38,812 bases of DNA from positions 1-38,812 of the forward strand of contig JAFLSS010000014.1 in NCBI GenBank assembly GCA_022510805.1, written 5' to 3'. Shown piece by piece: positions 1-7,298 of this stretch (position 1 is its first letter; each line of letters begins with the position of its first letter). Source of the stretch: Akkermansiaceae bacterium. GTDB lineage: Bacteria > Verrucomicrobiota > Verrucomicrobiia > Verrucomicrobiales > Akkermansiaceae. A program made the translations under genes and the position numbers. The notes beneath the pieces are model-generated. The model was given only the letters and a program-made list of their open reading frames with translations. It had not been told where the DNA came from and ran no database searches.

Positions 1-125
1 GCACGGGGCGCGCGGTGCTCATGAGCGCGGAGGATAATGTGATCAAGGGCGCGGGCGGCCAAGGGGTGCACGCGTTCAATATCATGTTCGGCTTTGATGA
101 GACGACCGGGCTCTGGCTGCTTTGA
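1..125 (+). CDS. argC: N-acetyl-gamma-glutamyl-phosphate reductase, C-terminal end (partial)
   Basis: Only the last 40 codons are in the window, in the frame beginning at base 3 and ending with TGA at 123-125. The tail contains a run reading [19 protein letters not shown] followed by DETTGL. It matches the conserved ArgC C-terminus, where a K-G-A-x-G-Q-A segment is followed by N-x-M-x-G and E-T-T-G-L. ArgC reduces N-acetylglutamyl phosphate to the semialdehyde in arginine biosynthesis, using NADPH. The next gene begins 34 bases downstream on the same strand. The identification rests on a short but very characteristic tail; the start and catalytic Cys lie outside the window. Confidence 0.85.
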   Translation, partial: TGRAVLMSAEDNVIKGAGGQGVHAFNIMFGFDETTGLWLL

Positions 126-159
126 CCCGGCTGTTGTGTGATCTGTGAAGGGCTGCTGC

Positions 160-1581
160 ATGAAACCTGTACTCCTCATTGTGGATGATGAACGCGCCAC
201 GCGCAATGCGCTGAGCATGGCGCTCGAGGAGGGGTATGAGGTGTATGCAGCGGCCAATGGCAAGAGTGCGCGCGCGCTTTTGGAGAGTGAGCCGGTGGAT
301 CTGCTGCTCACGGATCTGCGCTTGGGCGGCGAGAGCGGGATGGATATCATCGACTACGCGATGGGGCTGCCCCAGCCGCCGACGTGTATTATGATGACGG
401 CCTATGGCAGCCCGGACACGGCTGCTGAGGCCAAGCGCCACGGCGCTTATTATTTTCTCACCAAGCCGCTGAATCTGGATGAGGTGGAGCTGCTGCTCAA
501 GCGCGCGGCGCACACGCGCTCTCTGGAGACGCGCAACCGCGAGCTCACGCGCCGCCTGCAGCCTGTGGGCGGGCTGGATGCCATGCTGGGGGATAGCCCG
601 GAGATGCAGGTGATCTTTAACCGCATCCGCCAGGTGGCGCCCACGAATGCGAGTGTGCTGATCGAGGGCGAGACGGGCACGGGCAAGGAGCTTGTGGCCA
701 AGGCGCTGCACGCGCTTTCGGCGCGGCATGAGGGCAAGTTTGTGGCGGTGAATTGCGCGGCGCTTTCGCCGCAGCTCATGGAGAGTGAGCTTTTCGGCCA
801 TGAGAAAGGTGCTTTTACCGGGGCGCTTCAGCGGCGCATTGGCCGCTTTGAGGAGGCGGATGGCGGCACGCTGTTTTTGGATGAGATTGGTGAGATGGAT
901 CAGCCCACGCAGGTGAAGCTGCTGCGCACGCTGGCGGAGCGCACGATTGAGCGCGTGGGGAGCAACCGGCCCATTGCGGTGAATGTGCGTATCATAGCTG
1001 CGACGCATCGGGATCTTGCGGCCATGGTGCAGGAGGGCAGTTTCCGGCAAGATCTCTACCAGCGGCTCAATGTAGTGCAGATTCAGCTGCCGCCGCTGCG
1101 CCGGCGCACGGGTGATATTGTGCTCATGGCCAATGCCTTTGTGCACTCGCTTTGCGAGGAGAACCACAAGGAGCCCAAGAGTCTCAGCCGCGCGCTGCTG
1201 GAGCGCCTGCGCCACTACTCCTGGCCGGGCAATGTGCGGCAGCTGCGCTCTGCCATTGAGCACGGGGTGGTCATGAGTGAGGGGGGTGTCATCTCCCTGC
1301 AAGACATGCCTGACTATCTTCAGGACCCTGCGCCTGAGCCGCCGGAGGCGGCGGCGCCTGCGGATCCGCTGCCGCAGCCGGGTCAAGCCTCCCCTGCCCC
1401 GGCTGCGGAGGCGGATCTGAACCTCGCGCGGGTGGAGCGCCACACCATCCTGCAAGCCCTGCACCGGGCAGCGGGCAACCGCACGGTGGCGGCGGCGCTG
1501 CTGGGTATTGACCGCCGCACGCTGCAGCGCAAGATTTCTGCCGCCCGAGATTTTTTCACCCCCTATCTAGAGGAACCTTAG
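160..1581 (+). CDS. Sigma-54-dependent response regulator (NtrC/AtoC class)
   Basis: This 473-residue protein has three domains in order. A receiver domain covers about residues 1-118, with acidic pocket D9/D10, phospho-acceptor D52, T80 and K102. An AAA+ sigma-54 interaction domain covers about 140-370, with Walker A GETGTGKE at 170-177 and the sigma-54 contact loop GAFTGA at 217-222. A Fis-type helix-turn-helix lies at about 430-465. Phosphorylation by an unknown sensor kinase would switch on ATP-driven opening of RpoN promoters. A GTG start at 145 is possible, but AAGGG at 148-152 sits seven bases before the ATG at 160, so I chose 160. A Pro/Ala-rich linker joins the AAA+ and HTH domains. 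No partner kinase is visible, so the regulon is unknown. Confidence 0.93.
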   Translation: MKPVLLIVDDERATRNALSMALEEGYEVYAAANGKSARALLESEPVDLLLTDLRLGGESGMDIIDYAMGLPQPPTCIMMTAYGSPDTAAEAKRHGAYYFLTKPLNLDEVELLLKRAAHTRSLETRNRELTRRLQPVGGLDAMLGDSPEMQVIFNRIRQVAPTNASVLIEGETGTGKELVAKALHALSARHEGKFVAVNCAALSPQLMESELFGHEKGAFTGALQRRIGRFEEADGGTLFLDEIGEMDQPTQVKLLRTLAERTIERVGSNRPIAVNVRIIAATHRDLAAMVQEGSFRQDLYQRLNVVQIQLPPLRRRTGDIVLMANAFVHSLCEENHKEPKSLSRALLERLRHYSWPGNVRQLRSAIEHGVVMSEGGVISLQDMPDYLQDPAPEPPEAAAPADPLPQPGQASPAPAAEADLNLARVERHTILQALHRAAGNRTVAAALLGIDRRTLQRKISAARDFFTPYLEEP

Positions 1582-1592
1582 CACCATAACTC

Positions 1593-1853
1593 ATGCCACA
1601 CTCCCCAAAACAAGAGCCTATCCAGTTTGAGCAAGCCACCCTCCGCTTGGAGGAGATTGCCGAGAGGCTTGATAACCCCGACACCGGGCTGGAGGAAATT
1701 ATCACCCTGGTTGAGGAGGGGCTCTCGCTTGTCCGCAGTAGCAAGGAGCTGCTGCGCAAGGCAGAGCTGCGCATCCGCACCCTGGAAAACCCCGAACCGA
1801 CGGCTCCGGCACCTGAGCCCCCTGCTGATGACGATGGATTCAACCTCTTCTGA
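1593..1853 (+). CDS. xseB: Exodeoxyribonuclease VII small subunit
   Basis: This 86-residue protein has the XseB core: FEQATLRLEEIAERL near residue 10, then GLEEIITLVEEGLSLV, then a helix ending in the usual L-x-x-A-E-x-R-I pattern near residue 65. XseB binds the large subunit XseA to form exonuclease VII, which degrades single-stranded DNA from both ends. The length is typical (E. coli has 80 residues). The C-terminal 20 residues are Pro/Glu/Ala-rich and variable. The gene starts 11 bases after the response regulator and its 3' end overlaps the dxs start by 26 bases. An xseB-dxs pairing is common in bacteria. xseA is not in the window. Confidence 0.92.
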   Translation: MPHSPKQEPIQFEQATLRLEEIAERLDNPDTGLEEIITLVEEGLSLVRSSKELLRKAELRIRTLENPEPTAPAPEPPADDDGFNLF

Positions 1854-3732
1854 TTTGACCCTGCCCCCGCTGCTTGCGGGTATCCACAGCCCGGCAGATG
1901 TGAAAGCCCTGCCGGCGGAGCAGCTGCCGCTTTTGGCGGAGGAGGTGCGCAGCCTTCTCATCCATACCTTGTCACGCACGGGGGGGCACCTCGCGCCCAA
2001 TCTCGGTGTGGTGGAGCTCAGCATCGCGCTGCACCGCGTGTTTGAGACTCCGCGCGACAAGATTTTGTTTGACGTGTCGCACCAGTCCTACGTGCACAAG
2101 ATCCTCACGGGGCGCGCGGCCCGCTTGGGCAGCATCCGCCAATTTGGCGGGATCTCAGGTTTTGCCAAGCGCAGCGAGTCCCCGCATGATGCTTATGGCG
2201 CCGGGCACGCCGGCACGGCGCTCTCGGCGGCGCTGGGGATGGCGGCGGCGCGCGATTTGCAGCATGAGGATTACCATGTCATTTCGGTGGTGGGGGATGG
2301 GGCTTTCACCTGCGGCACCACGCTGGAGGGGCTCAACAGCATCGCCACCACGACCAAGCGTTTTATCCTGGTGCTCAATGATAATAAATGGAGCATCGAC
2401 CGCAATGTAGGTGCGCTGGCGCGCTATTTCAGCTCACTGCAGGAGACGCAGGCTTACTCATGGCTGCGCGAGCGCACGAATTATTTTTTGGATAATCTCG
2501 CGGGAGAAAAAACGCGCGAGCAGGCCTCGCGGCTCATCACGGCGGCGCGCAGCCTGATCTCGCCGCTGAGTTTTTTCCGTGAGCTGGGGCTCACCTACTA
2601 CGGCCCGATAGATGGGCATGACACCGCGCGGCTGGAGCGCGTGCTGCGCCTCATCGCGCGGCAGAATGAGCCGGCGGTGCTGCATATCATCACGGAAAAA
2701 GGGCGCGGCTATGAGCCCGCTGTGCAGAACCCGACCAAGTTCCACGGAGTCGGGCACTACAATGTGCGCAGCGGCGCCACCGCCGGAAGCGAGCTCACTT
2801 ACTCGGAGGTTTTCGGCAACTGCCTCAGCGAGCTTGCTAAGGAGGATCCGAAGGTGGTGAGCATCACCGCGGCCATGCCCAGCGGCACCAAGCTGGATAT
2901 CTTCCGCGAGCGCTTCCCGAAGAGGTTTTTTGATGTGGGTATTGCAGAGGAGCACGCGGCTCTCTTTGCCTGCGGGCTGGCTACTCAGGGCCTGCGGCCG
3001 TATCTGGCGGTGTACTCCACGTTCATGCAGCGCTGTGTGGACATGATTCAGCATGATGCGGCGCTGCAGGGGCTTCCTGTGCGTTTTTGCATGGACCGCG
3101 CCGGGCTTTCGCCGGATGATGGGCCGACACACCACGGGGTGTTTGATATTGCCATGCTGCGCGCTATCCCGAATCTGGTGATGATGCAGCCCAAGGATGA
3201 GGCGGAGTTCTGCCGGATGCTCGCGACGATGAACACGATTGATGACCGCCCGAGCGCTATCCGCTACCCGCGCGGGGTGGGAGAGGGAGTGCCCCTGCCC
3301 TCCTGCCCGGAGCCGCTCCCGCTCGGCAAGGCTGAGGTGCTGGCGGATCCGGAGGAGGCGCCTGTGGTGCTGGTGGCGCTGGGCAATATGAACAAGCTGG
3401 CGGAGCAGGCGGCGCAGCTGCTGCAAGCGCAGGGTGTGCTTTGCGCACGCATCAATGCGCGCTTTATCAAGCCGCTTGATACGGAGTGCCTGCTGCGCTA
3501 TGCGCGGCGCTGCCGGCTCGTGGTCACGCTGGAGGATCATGTGGTGACGGGGGGCTTCGGCTCGGCTGTGGAGGAGGCGCTCATGCAGAGTGGCTGCCGC
3601 ACGCAGGTGCTCACGATCGGCTGGCCGGATGCTTTTGTGGAGCATGGCAAGCTAGAGCAGCTGCGGGAGCTGCACGGCCTCACCCCGGATCGCGTGGCAG
3701 AGCGCATCTGCGCGGCGCTGGCTCCTGCCTGA
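1828..3732 (+). CDS. dxs: 1-deoxy-D-xylulose-5-phosphate synthase
   Basis: This 634-residue protein catalyses the first step of the MEP isoprenoid pathway, condensing pyruvate and glyceraldehyde 3-phosphate using thiamine diphosphate. Landmarks with the first Met at 1828 are TGGHLAPNLG with catalytic His54, the ThDP/metal motif GDGAFTCG starting at 156 and closing at NDN 184-186, the PIDGHD segment, and the IAEEHA motif near 372 carrying the catalytic Glu. The transketolase C-terminal domain is complete. The frame stays open upstream to 1627, but that stretch is xseB in another frame. ATGs at 1828 and 1834 are the credible starts, both inside the end of xseB, which suggests translational coupling. 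The product may also feed the squalene/phytoene synthase at 28904. Confidence 0.96.
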   Translation: MTMDSTSSDLTLPPLLAGIHSPADVKALPAEQLPLLAEEVRSLLIHTLSRTGGHLAPNLGVVELSIALHRVFETPRDKILFDVSHQSYVHKILTGRAARLGSIRQFGGISGFAKRSESPHDAYGAGHAGTALSAALGMAAARDLQHEDYHVISVVGDGAFTCGTTLEGLNSIATTTKRFILVLNDNKWSIDRNVGALARYFSSLQETQAYSWLRERTNYFLDNLAGEKTREQASRLITAARSLISPLSFFRELGLTYYGPIDGHDTARLERVLRLIARQNEPAVLHIITEKGRGYEPAVQNPTKFHGVGHYNVRSGATAGSELTYSEVFGNCLSELAKEDPKVVSITAAMPSGTKLDIFRERFPKRFFDVGIAEEHAALFACGLATQGLRPYLAVYSTFMQRCVDMIQHDAALQGLPVRFCMDRAGLSPDDGPTHHGVFDIAMLRAIPNLVMMQPKDEAEFCRMLATMNTIDDRPSAIRYPRGVGEGVPLPSCPEPLPLGKAEVLADPEEAPVVLVALGNMNKLAEQAAQLLQAQGVLCARINARFIKPLDTECLLRYARRCRLVVTLEDHVVTGGFGSAVEEALMQSGCRTQVLTIGWPDAFVEHGKLEQLRELHGLTPDRVAERICAALAPA

Positions 3733-3760
3733 TTCTCACCCTCCCCCCCTGCCCCTGGCC

Positions 3761-4300
3761 ATGAATCAGCGCGATGTCGGCACCATCCTGCGCCTCTATC
3801 CCCTGGGAGAGCACGGCGCCATCATCTGCTGGTGCACGCCGGAGCACGGCATTGTGCGCACGGCATCGCGCAGCGCCCTGAAGCCGGGGAGTGAGCTGGC
3901 CGGCTGTGTGGATTTGTTTCATGAATGTGAGCTGGTGTTCCGCCCCTCCGCGAAGAGTGATCTCGCTACCCTGGTCACGGCAGAGCTCATTTCCCCGCGG
4001 CTGGGGCTGCGCGGGCACTTGGGCCGGCTGCGCCTGGCCTCGTATATGGCGCAGCTGATGCTCTGCACAGTGGAGCCCGGCGCGGGGGCGGATCCCGCCT
4101 GGCACAAGCTCATCTCCGGCGCGCTGGACTACACTTGCACAGCGGCGCTGCGCCCGGAGATCCTGACGCATTTTGAGAGGCGGCTTGCGGAGCTGCACGG
4201 GCTCTATGCCCCGGGTATCTCGCCGCACTTGGCGCTGCTGCGGCATTTTACGCGGCTTCCGGCGGGGCGCGACACGCTGCTGCCGCTGCTGGCGCAGTGA
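3761..4300 (+). CDS. recO: DNA repair protein RecO, short form
   Basis: This 179-residue protein begins like RecO, with an OB-fold N-terminus: a gly-x-I-L-R-x-Y-P-L-G-E-H segment, then a strand reading GIVRTASRSALKP. A helical domain follows from about residue 85. RecO anneals single strands and loads RecA with RecR in the RecFOR pathway. It is shorter than the usual 230-250 residues and has no CxxC zinc pair. The shortening is at the C-terminus, and the frame closes cleanly with TGA at 4298-4300. It starts 28 bases after dxs on the same strand and may be the end of that run, since the next gene has its own promoter. Assignment is by N-terminal pattern and size, so moderately secure. Confidence 0.72.
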   Translation: MNQRDVGTILRLYPLGEHGAIICWCTPEHGIVRTASRSALKPGSELAGCVDLFHECELVFRPSAKSDLATLVTAELISPRLGLRGHLGRLRLASYMAQLMLCTVEPGAGADPAWHKLISGALDYTCTAALRPEILTHFERRLAELHGLYAPGISPHLALLRHFTRLPAGRDTLLPLLAQ

Positions 4301-4346
4301 AGCGGCAGCGCGCGCATAAATTGTGAGGCGTCGGCAGCACATTTCC

Positions 4347-4375
4347 TTGACTCTTTCGCTAAATTGGGTTAGAGT
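4347..4375 (+). promoter_or_regulatory. Sigma-70-type promoter for the CysJ-like reductase
   Basis: TTGACT at 4347-4352 and TAGAGT at 4370-4375 are separated by exactly 17 bases. Transcription would start near 4382, giving a leader of about 17 bases before the ATG at 4399. No Shine-Dalgarno sequence is visible in that leader. Confidence 0.6.
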
Positions 4376-4398
4376 GTTCCGCGCAGAGTTACAAAAAT

Positions 4399-5529
4399 AT
4401 GGACGCACCACACAGTATGAAGAACCCGTTCCCGGCCGAGGTGCTGGGTGTACGCAGTGTCACAAAACCCGGCAGCGCCAAGGAGACGGTGCATGTGGAT
4501 CTCTCGCTGGAGGGATCGGGGCTGGAATATGTCACCGGCGATGCGCTGGGAGTCTTCCCGTGCAATGACCCGGAGCTGGTGGATGCGCTGCTGGAGGCTC
4601 TGCAGCTCAATGGCGAGGCTGAGGTGAGCCTGCCGGATGGATCACAGGGCTCGCTGCGCGAGGCGCTCATCACGGCCTATGATATCACCAACCTCAAAAA
4701 GAGTGTCCTGCTCAAGTGGAATCAGGCCGCGCGCAGCGCAGAGCTGGATGCGGTGCTGGCTGATAAGGAGGCGCTCAAGGATTTTGCCTGGGGGCGGGAT
4801 CTGCTCGACCTGGCGCAAGATGACAAGACATGCGCGCGCTTTCTCAATGAAGAGGCATTCGCCTCGGCTCTGCCCAAGCTGACGCCGCGTTTGTACTCCA
4901 TCGCCAGCAGCCCGGCTGCGGTGCCCGGCGCGGTGTCGCTGTGTGTGGGAGCGGTGCGCTACAACTCCCTCGGCCGCGGCCGCAAGGGGGTGTGCTCCAC
5001 CTACCTGGCAGACCGCATCAAGCCCGGTGACAAGGTGCGCGTGTTTGTGCACAGCAATAAGGGCTTCCGCCTGCCGGAGGACGGCGCGACGCCGATCATC
5101 ATGGTGGGCCCCGGCACGGGGATTGCGCCGTTCCGCGCGTTCTGGCAGCAGCGGGTGATTGATGGCGCCTCCGGCCCCATGTGGCTTTTCTTCGGCAATC
5201 CGTACAAAGCGACGGATGCTTGCTATGAGGATGAGCTGGAGCCGCTGGTGGAAAGCGGCGCCCTCAAGCTCTCCATCGCCTGGAGCCGTGACCAGGAACA
5301 CAAGATTTATGTGCAGCACCTCATGCGCGATGCCGGCGCCGAGATTTGGCAATGGCTCGAAAAGGGCGCGGCGGTGTATATGTGCGGCGATGCGAACCGC
5401 ATGGCCAAAGATGTCGAGCAGGCGCTGCTGGAGATCATCTCCACGCACGGCGGGCGCTCGGCTGAGGAGGCTGTGGCCTACCTCGCAGAGATGAAGGCTG
5501 CCAAGCGCTACCAGAAAGACGTCTACTGA
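4399..5529 (+). CDS. Sulfite reductase [NADPH] flavoprotein-like FAD/NADPH reductase, no flavodoxin domain
   Basis: This 376-residue protein matches the C-terminal two thirds of CysJ and the cytochrome P450 reductase family. An FAD-binding domain carries RLYSIASS near residue 167. It is followed by a G-V-C-S-T-Y-L segment, the NADPH-binding motif GPGTGIAPFR near 236, a C-G-D-A motif near 330, and the family-typical ending KRYQKDVY. The FMN-binding flavodoxin domain of full-length CysJ (about 600 residues) is absent. It presumably passes electrons from NADPH through FAD to a separate partner, either a flavodoxin or a haem sulfite reductase, and none is visible here. A second in-frame Met lies at 4417. 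The gene is flanked by its own promoter (4347-4375) and a strong hairpin (5561-5598), so it is probably a single-gene unit. Substrate is inferred from family resemblance only. Confidence 0.85.
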   Translation: MDAPHSMKNPFPAEVLGVRSVTKPGSAKETVHVDLSLEGSGLEYVTGDALGVFPCNDPELVDALLEALQLNGEAEVSLPDGSQGSLREALITAYDITNLKKSVLLKWNQAARSAELDAVLADKEALKDFAWGRDLLDLAQDDKTCARFLNEEAFASALPKLTPRLYSIASSPAAVPGAVSLCVGAVRYNSLGRGRKGVCSTYLADRIKPGDKVRVFVHSNKGFRLPEDGATPIIMVGPGTGIAPFRAFWQQRVIDGASGPMWLFFGNPYKATDACYEDELEPLVESGALKLSIAWSRDQEHKIYVQHLMRDAGAEIWQWLEKGAAVYMCGDANRMAKDVEQALLEIISTHGGRSAEEAVAYLAEMKAAKRYQKDVY

Positions 5530-5560
5530 TTTCTTGCCTTCCGGCGGGATTTTCCAAATA

Positions 5561-5598
5561 ATTTGCCCGGCTCTTTCATGCGAAGGAGTCGGGCAAAT
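5561..5598. terminator. Long hairpin terminator between convergent genes
   Basis: Bases 5561-5577 pair with 5582-5598 in an uninterrupted 17-bp stem (two G-U pairs) closed by the loop ATGC. It lies between the reductase gene (plus) and the phage-like gene ending at 5618 (minus). Neither side has a long T run, so termination could rely on the stem or on both strands. It also marks the left edge of the phage-like island. Confidence 0.65.
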
Positions 5599-5617
5599 GG
5601 CTTGTGATGGGCGGCGC

Positions 5618-5866
5618 TCAGCTTTTCTCCGCGTCGGCCGGAGGTGCCAGAGGCGGCGGCAGGTGGCTCAGCAGGCTCAGCTCCGGCAGGGCGGAGGCAG
5701 CAGCCTGGGGGGCGTCCTGCTGCTCATCCTGCAGCATGGCGAGCCGTGTATCCTCGGCCATGGCCTTGAATTTATCCGCCTGGCTGTATTCACCGCTCGT
5801 GTCGCGGAAGACACAGGCGAGCCAGTCACGCTTTTCATCGATGGTGAGGTGTTTTTTCTTTCTCAT
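5618..5866 (-). CDS. Small phage-like protein, possibly terminase-small-subunit-like
   Basis: This 82-residue protein has a basic N-terminus (MRKKKHLTIDEKRDWLA), a central segment reading DKFKAMAEDTRLAML, and an Ala/Pro-rich C-terminal tail. The pattern of EKR-x-x-L-A-x-V-x-R-x-T, then a gap, then D-K-[LF]-K-A-x-x-x-D-x-[RK]-L is reminiscent of short phage proteins often annotated as small terminase subunits, which recognise packaging DNA. The resemblance is weak. It lies 20 bases downstream of the gp11-like gene on the same strand, so the two are probably co-transcribed. Its stop is 20 bases from the hairpin at 5561-5598. Phage context is clear; the specific role is not. Confidence 0.5.
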   Translation of the reverse strand: MRKKKHLTIDEKRDWLACVFRDTSGEYSQADKFKAMAEDTRLAMLQDEQQDAPQAAASALPELSLLSHLPPPLAPPADAEKS

Positions 5867-5886
5867 GCAGAAGAGGGAAAGGAGGG

Positions 5887-6495
5887 TTAATCAAGCTCCG
5901 AGCGGCAGCTTTGGCTGGCGCGCCAGAGCTTGTAGAGCGGGTGCGTATCATTGGAGCGGTCCTGCACGGCGTTGATATAGGTCGCTTGCGGGAGGACCAT
6001 GCGGTTGTACTCATCCACCAGCGCTTGCCGCGCGGTGGTGCTGCTCAGCAGCGGGATGCACAGCTTGCAGGCCAGGCGGGTGGCGAGCGCCTCACAGAAC
6101 AGGGGCTCGAAAAGCGAGGTGTCCTCGATGTCGGCAATGTAGAGGAGGCGAATGCGGGCCTGCGGGCAGAAGACGCAGCGGCCGCGCAGAGTCCACGATG
6201 AGGAGTTGACGGCGGCGACTCGCAGGCAATCCTGCGGCAGGGAGTGGGGGAGAGTGTGGGTGCCGGAGGGATCCTCCTCAGCAGAGGAATCCAGCTGCAC
6301 GAGCTTGAGCGCAAATGACCAACGCGCCGCGCAAAGCACCTCTCGGCGCACGGGGTGGTAGTGCATGTAGCAGAGCCTGGAGGCGGGGCAGCCATTCGCG
6401 TCTAAAGCGGGGATGGGCGACTCCCCCAGCTTGGAGAGTGCGATGTTGCAGATATCTAAAGCTGAGAGCGGTGTAGAGGGAGGGAGAGAACACAT
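5887..6495 (-). CDS. Phage tail tubular protein A-like (T7 gp11-like)
   Basis: This 202-residue protein opens with SALDICNIALSKLGESPI, followed by a C-x-x-H-Y-x-x-x-R-x-E-V-L segment and an A-A-R-W-S-F-A motif near residue 60. That order is typical of the gp11/tail tubular protein A family of T7-like podoviruses: ALxxxNxALxxLG, a conserved YxxxRxxxL, then W-x-F-A. In T7, gp11 forms the ring joining portal to nozzle. Length (T7 gp11 has 196 residues) supports a full-length protein. It is transcribed away from the portal group, unlike in T7, where portal, scaffold, capsid and gp11 are all in one direction. The start at 6495 is the only good Met in the N-terminal region. Confidence 0.72.
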   Translation of the reverse strand: MCSLPPSTPLSALDICNIALSKLGESPIPALDANGCPASRLCYMHYHPVRREVLCAARWSFALKLVQLDSSAEEDPSGTHTLPHSLPQDCLRVAAVNSSSWTLRGRCVFCPQARIRLLYIADIEDTSLFEPLFCEALATRLACKLCIPLLSSTTARQALVDEYNRMVLPQATYINAVQDRSNDTHPLYKLWRASQSCRSELD

Positions 6496-6510
6496 AGTTG
6501 TAAAAAAATG

Positions 6511-6539
6511 AATAGAAGTGCACTAAAAGTCGCACACAA
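6511..6539 (-). promoter_or_regulatory. Weak candidate promoter for the gp11-like gene
   Basis: On the minus strand TTGTGT (6534-6539) and TCTATT (6511-6516) are separated by 17 bases and would start transcription about 10 bases before the ATG at 6495. Match to consensus is poor (3/6 and 4/6). The 149 bases between the two divergent start codons (6496-6644) hold nothing else I can recognise. Confidence 0.25.
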
Positions 6540-6634
6540 ACGCCCGGCGCGCAACAAACAGAGAGCACGGCGCGCAATGATTCCGGGGTGGGCAGCATGA
6601 GCAGCGCTGCAAGCTTTTGTGGCGCGTTCCCGGC

Positions 6635-6640
6635 AAGGAG
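6635..6640 (+). promoter_or_regulatory. Shine-Dalgarno sequence AAGGAG
   Basis: A perfect AAGGAG lies 4 bases before ATG 6645, 7 bases before in-frame GTG 6648 and 16 bases before in-frame ATG 6657. It is one of few clear ribosome binding sites in this window and points to a start at 6645 or 6648. Confidence 0.55.
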
Positions 6641-6644
6641 TGGT

Positions 6645-7031
6645 ATGGTGGAATGCATGGGAAACAATGCTCGAAAAGCAGCCCGGCTCTACTACTGCGG
6701 AAGTGGGCGCGATGCAGCGGCAGATGCTGCCGCGCTGGCGCAGAACCCGGCAGGAGTCGTGCTCGTGAGTCCGCGCTTAGTTGCGCTGATGAAGCGGGTG
6801 GAGAGCCGCCGGCCGGAGAATTGGGAAAACCTGCACGAGAATCCCGCAGGGGCAGATGGGTGGTATATTCACCTGCTGGCGGGGGATCTGGAGTGGGCGC
6901 GGGAGCTGGCGGCCACACTGCCGCCGCTCCCCTGGCTGTGCTACAGGCGCGGCCGGCGCGATACCCGGCTGCGCGTGCTGCCCTGGAGCCGTGTTCTCCC
7001 GCATCACCACCACACAGACAACAACACCTAA
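6645..7031 (+). CDS. Uncharacterised phage-island protein
   Basis: This 128-residue protein is not one I recognise. The middle is Ala-rich (residues 20-40), followed by a VVLVSPRLVALMKRV strand-helix segment and a conserved-looking block with WYIHLLAGDLEWARELA, then LPPLPWLCYRRGRRD and RVLPWSRVL. Repeated short Pro-Leu-Pro-Trp phrases and many Arg residues suggest a compact globular domain. No signal peptide or membrane segment is seen. It ends in a His-rich tail. The start is uncertain among 6645, GTG 6648 and ATG 6657; AAGGAG favours the first two. It is the first gene of the plus-strand virion group, 21 bases before the short protein at 7053. Reading frame, ribosome binding site and gene spacing support it being real. 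Confidence 0.6.
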   Translation: MVECMGNNARKAARLYYCGSGRDAAADAAALAQNPAGVVLVSPRLVALMKRVESRRPENWENLHENPAGADGWYIHLLAGDLEWARELAATLPPLPWLCYRRGRRDTRLRVLPWSRVLPHHHHTDNNT

Positions 7032-7052
7032 CTCACACCAGCATCACACACT

Positions 7053-7268
7053 ATGGGATTTGCGATTAAATCACCCAAGGTATCGGCGCCCGCAGCGGTG
7101 GAAACAGCACCGCCTGTCGTCGCAGAAGCGGTGGAGGACAACACGGCCTCCGCTTATGATCAAAAACGTGCCAACCGCCGCGGCTTGCTCTCGACTATCC
7201 TGAGCCGCAACAACAGCGGCGGCGCCCTCACCTCCCGCACACAGACGGGCAACACGACCCTCGGCTAA
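7053..7268 (+). CDS. Short portal-associated phage protein
   Basis: This 71-residue protein has an Ala/Val/Pro/Glu-rich N-terminal half and a conserved-looking end: KRANRRGLLSTILSRNN, then a Gly/Thr-rich stretch finishing TTLG. Small proteins with a basic R-R-G-R-x-S-T-I-L motif and a terminal T-x-L-G are often encoded just upstream of the portal gene in podovirus-like phages. Their function is unknown as far as I know. It ends 30 bases before the portal start. The match is a short pattern; the position strengthens it. Confidence 0.62.
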   Translation: MGFAIKSPKVSAPAAVETAPPVVAEAVEDNTASAYDQKRANRRGLLSTILSRNNSGGALTSRTQTGNTTLG

Positions 7269-7298
7269 CGCTTTCACCTCCTCCCTCGCTTCTATATC

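Noticed and set aside
82..1464. A 460-codon open frame on the minus strand opposite the response regulator gene
   Set aside because: It is very rich in Arg, Leu, His and Ala with no domain. It lies wholly under a clear sigma-54 regulator and is a shadow of GC-rich codon bias.
2458..3645. A 395-codon minus-strand frame opposite dxs
   Set aside because: Arg/His/Gln-rich composition and complete overlap with dxs; no motif. Similar shadows opposite clpX, tsaD, pyrG and recJ were dismissed for the same reason.
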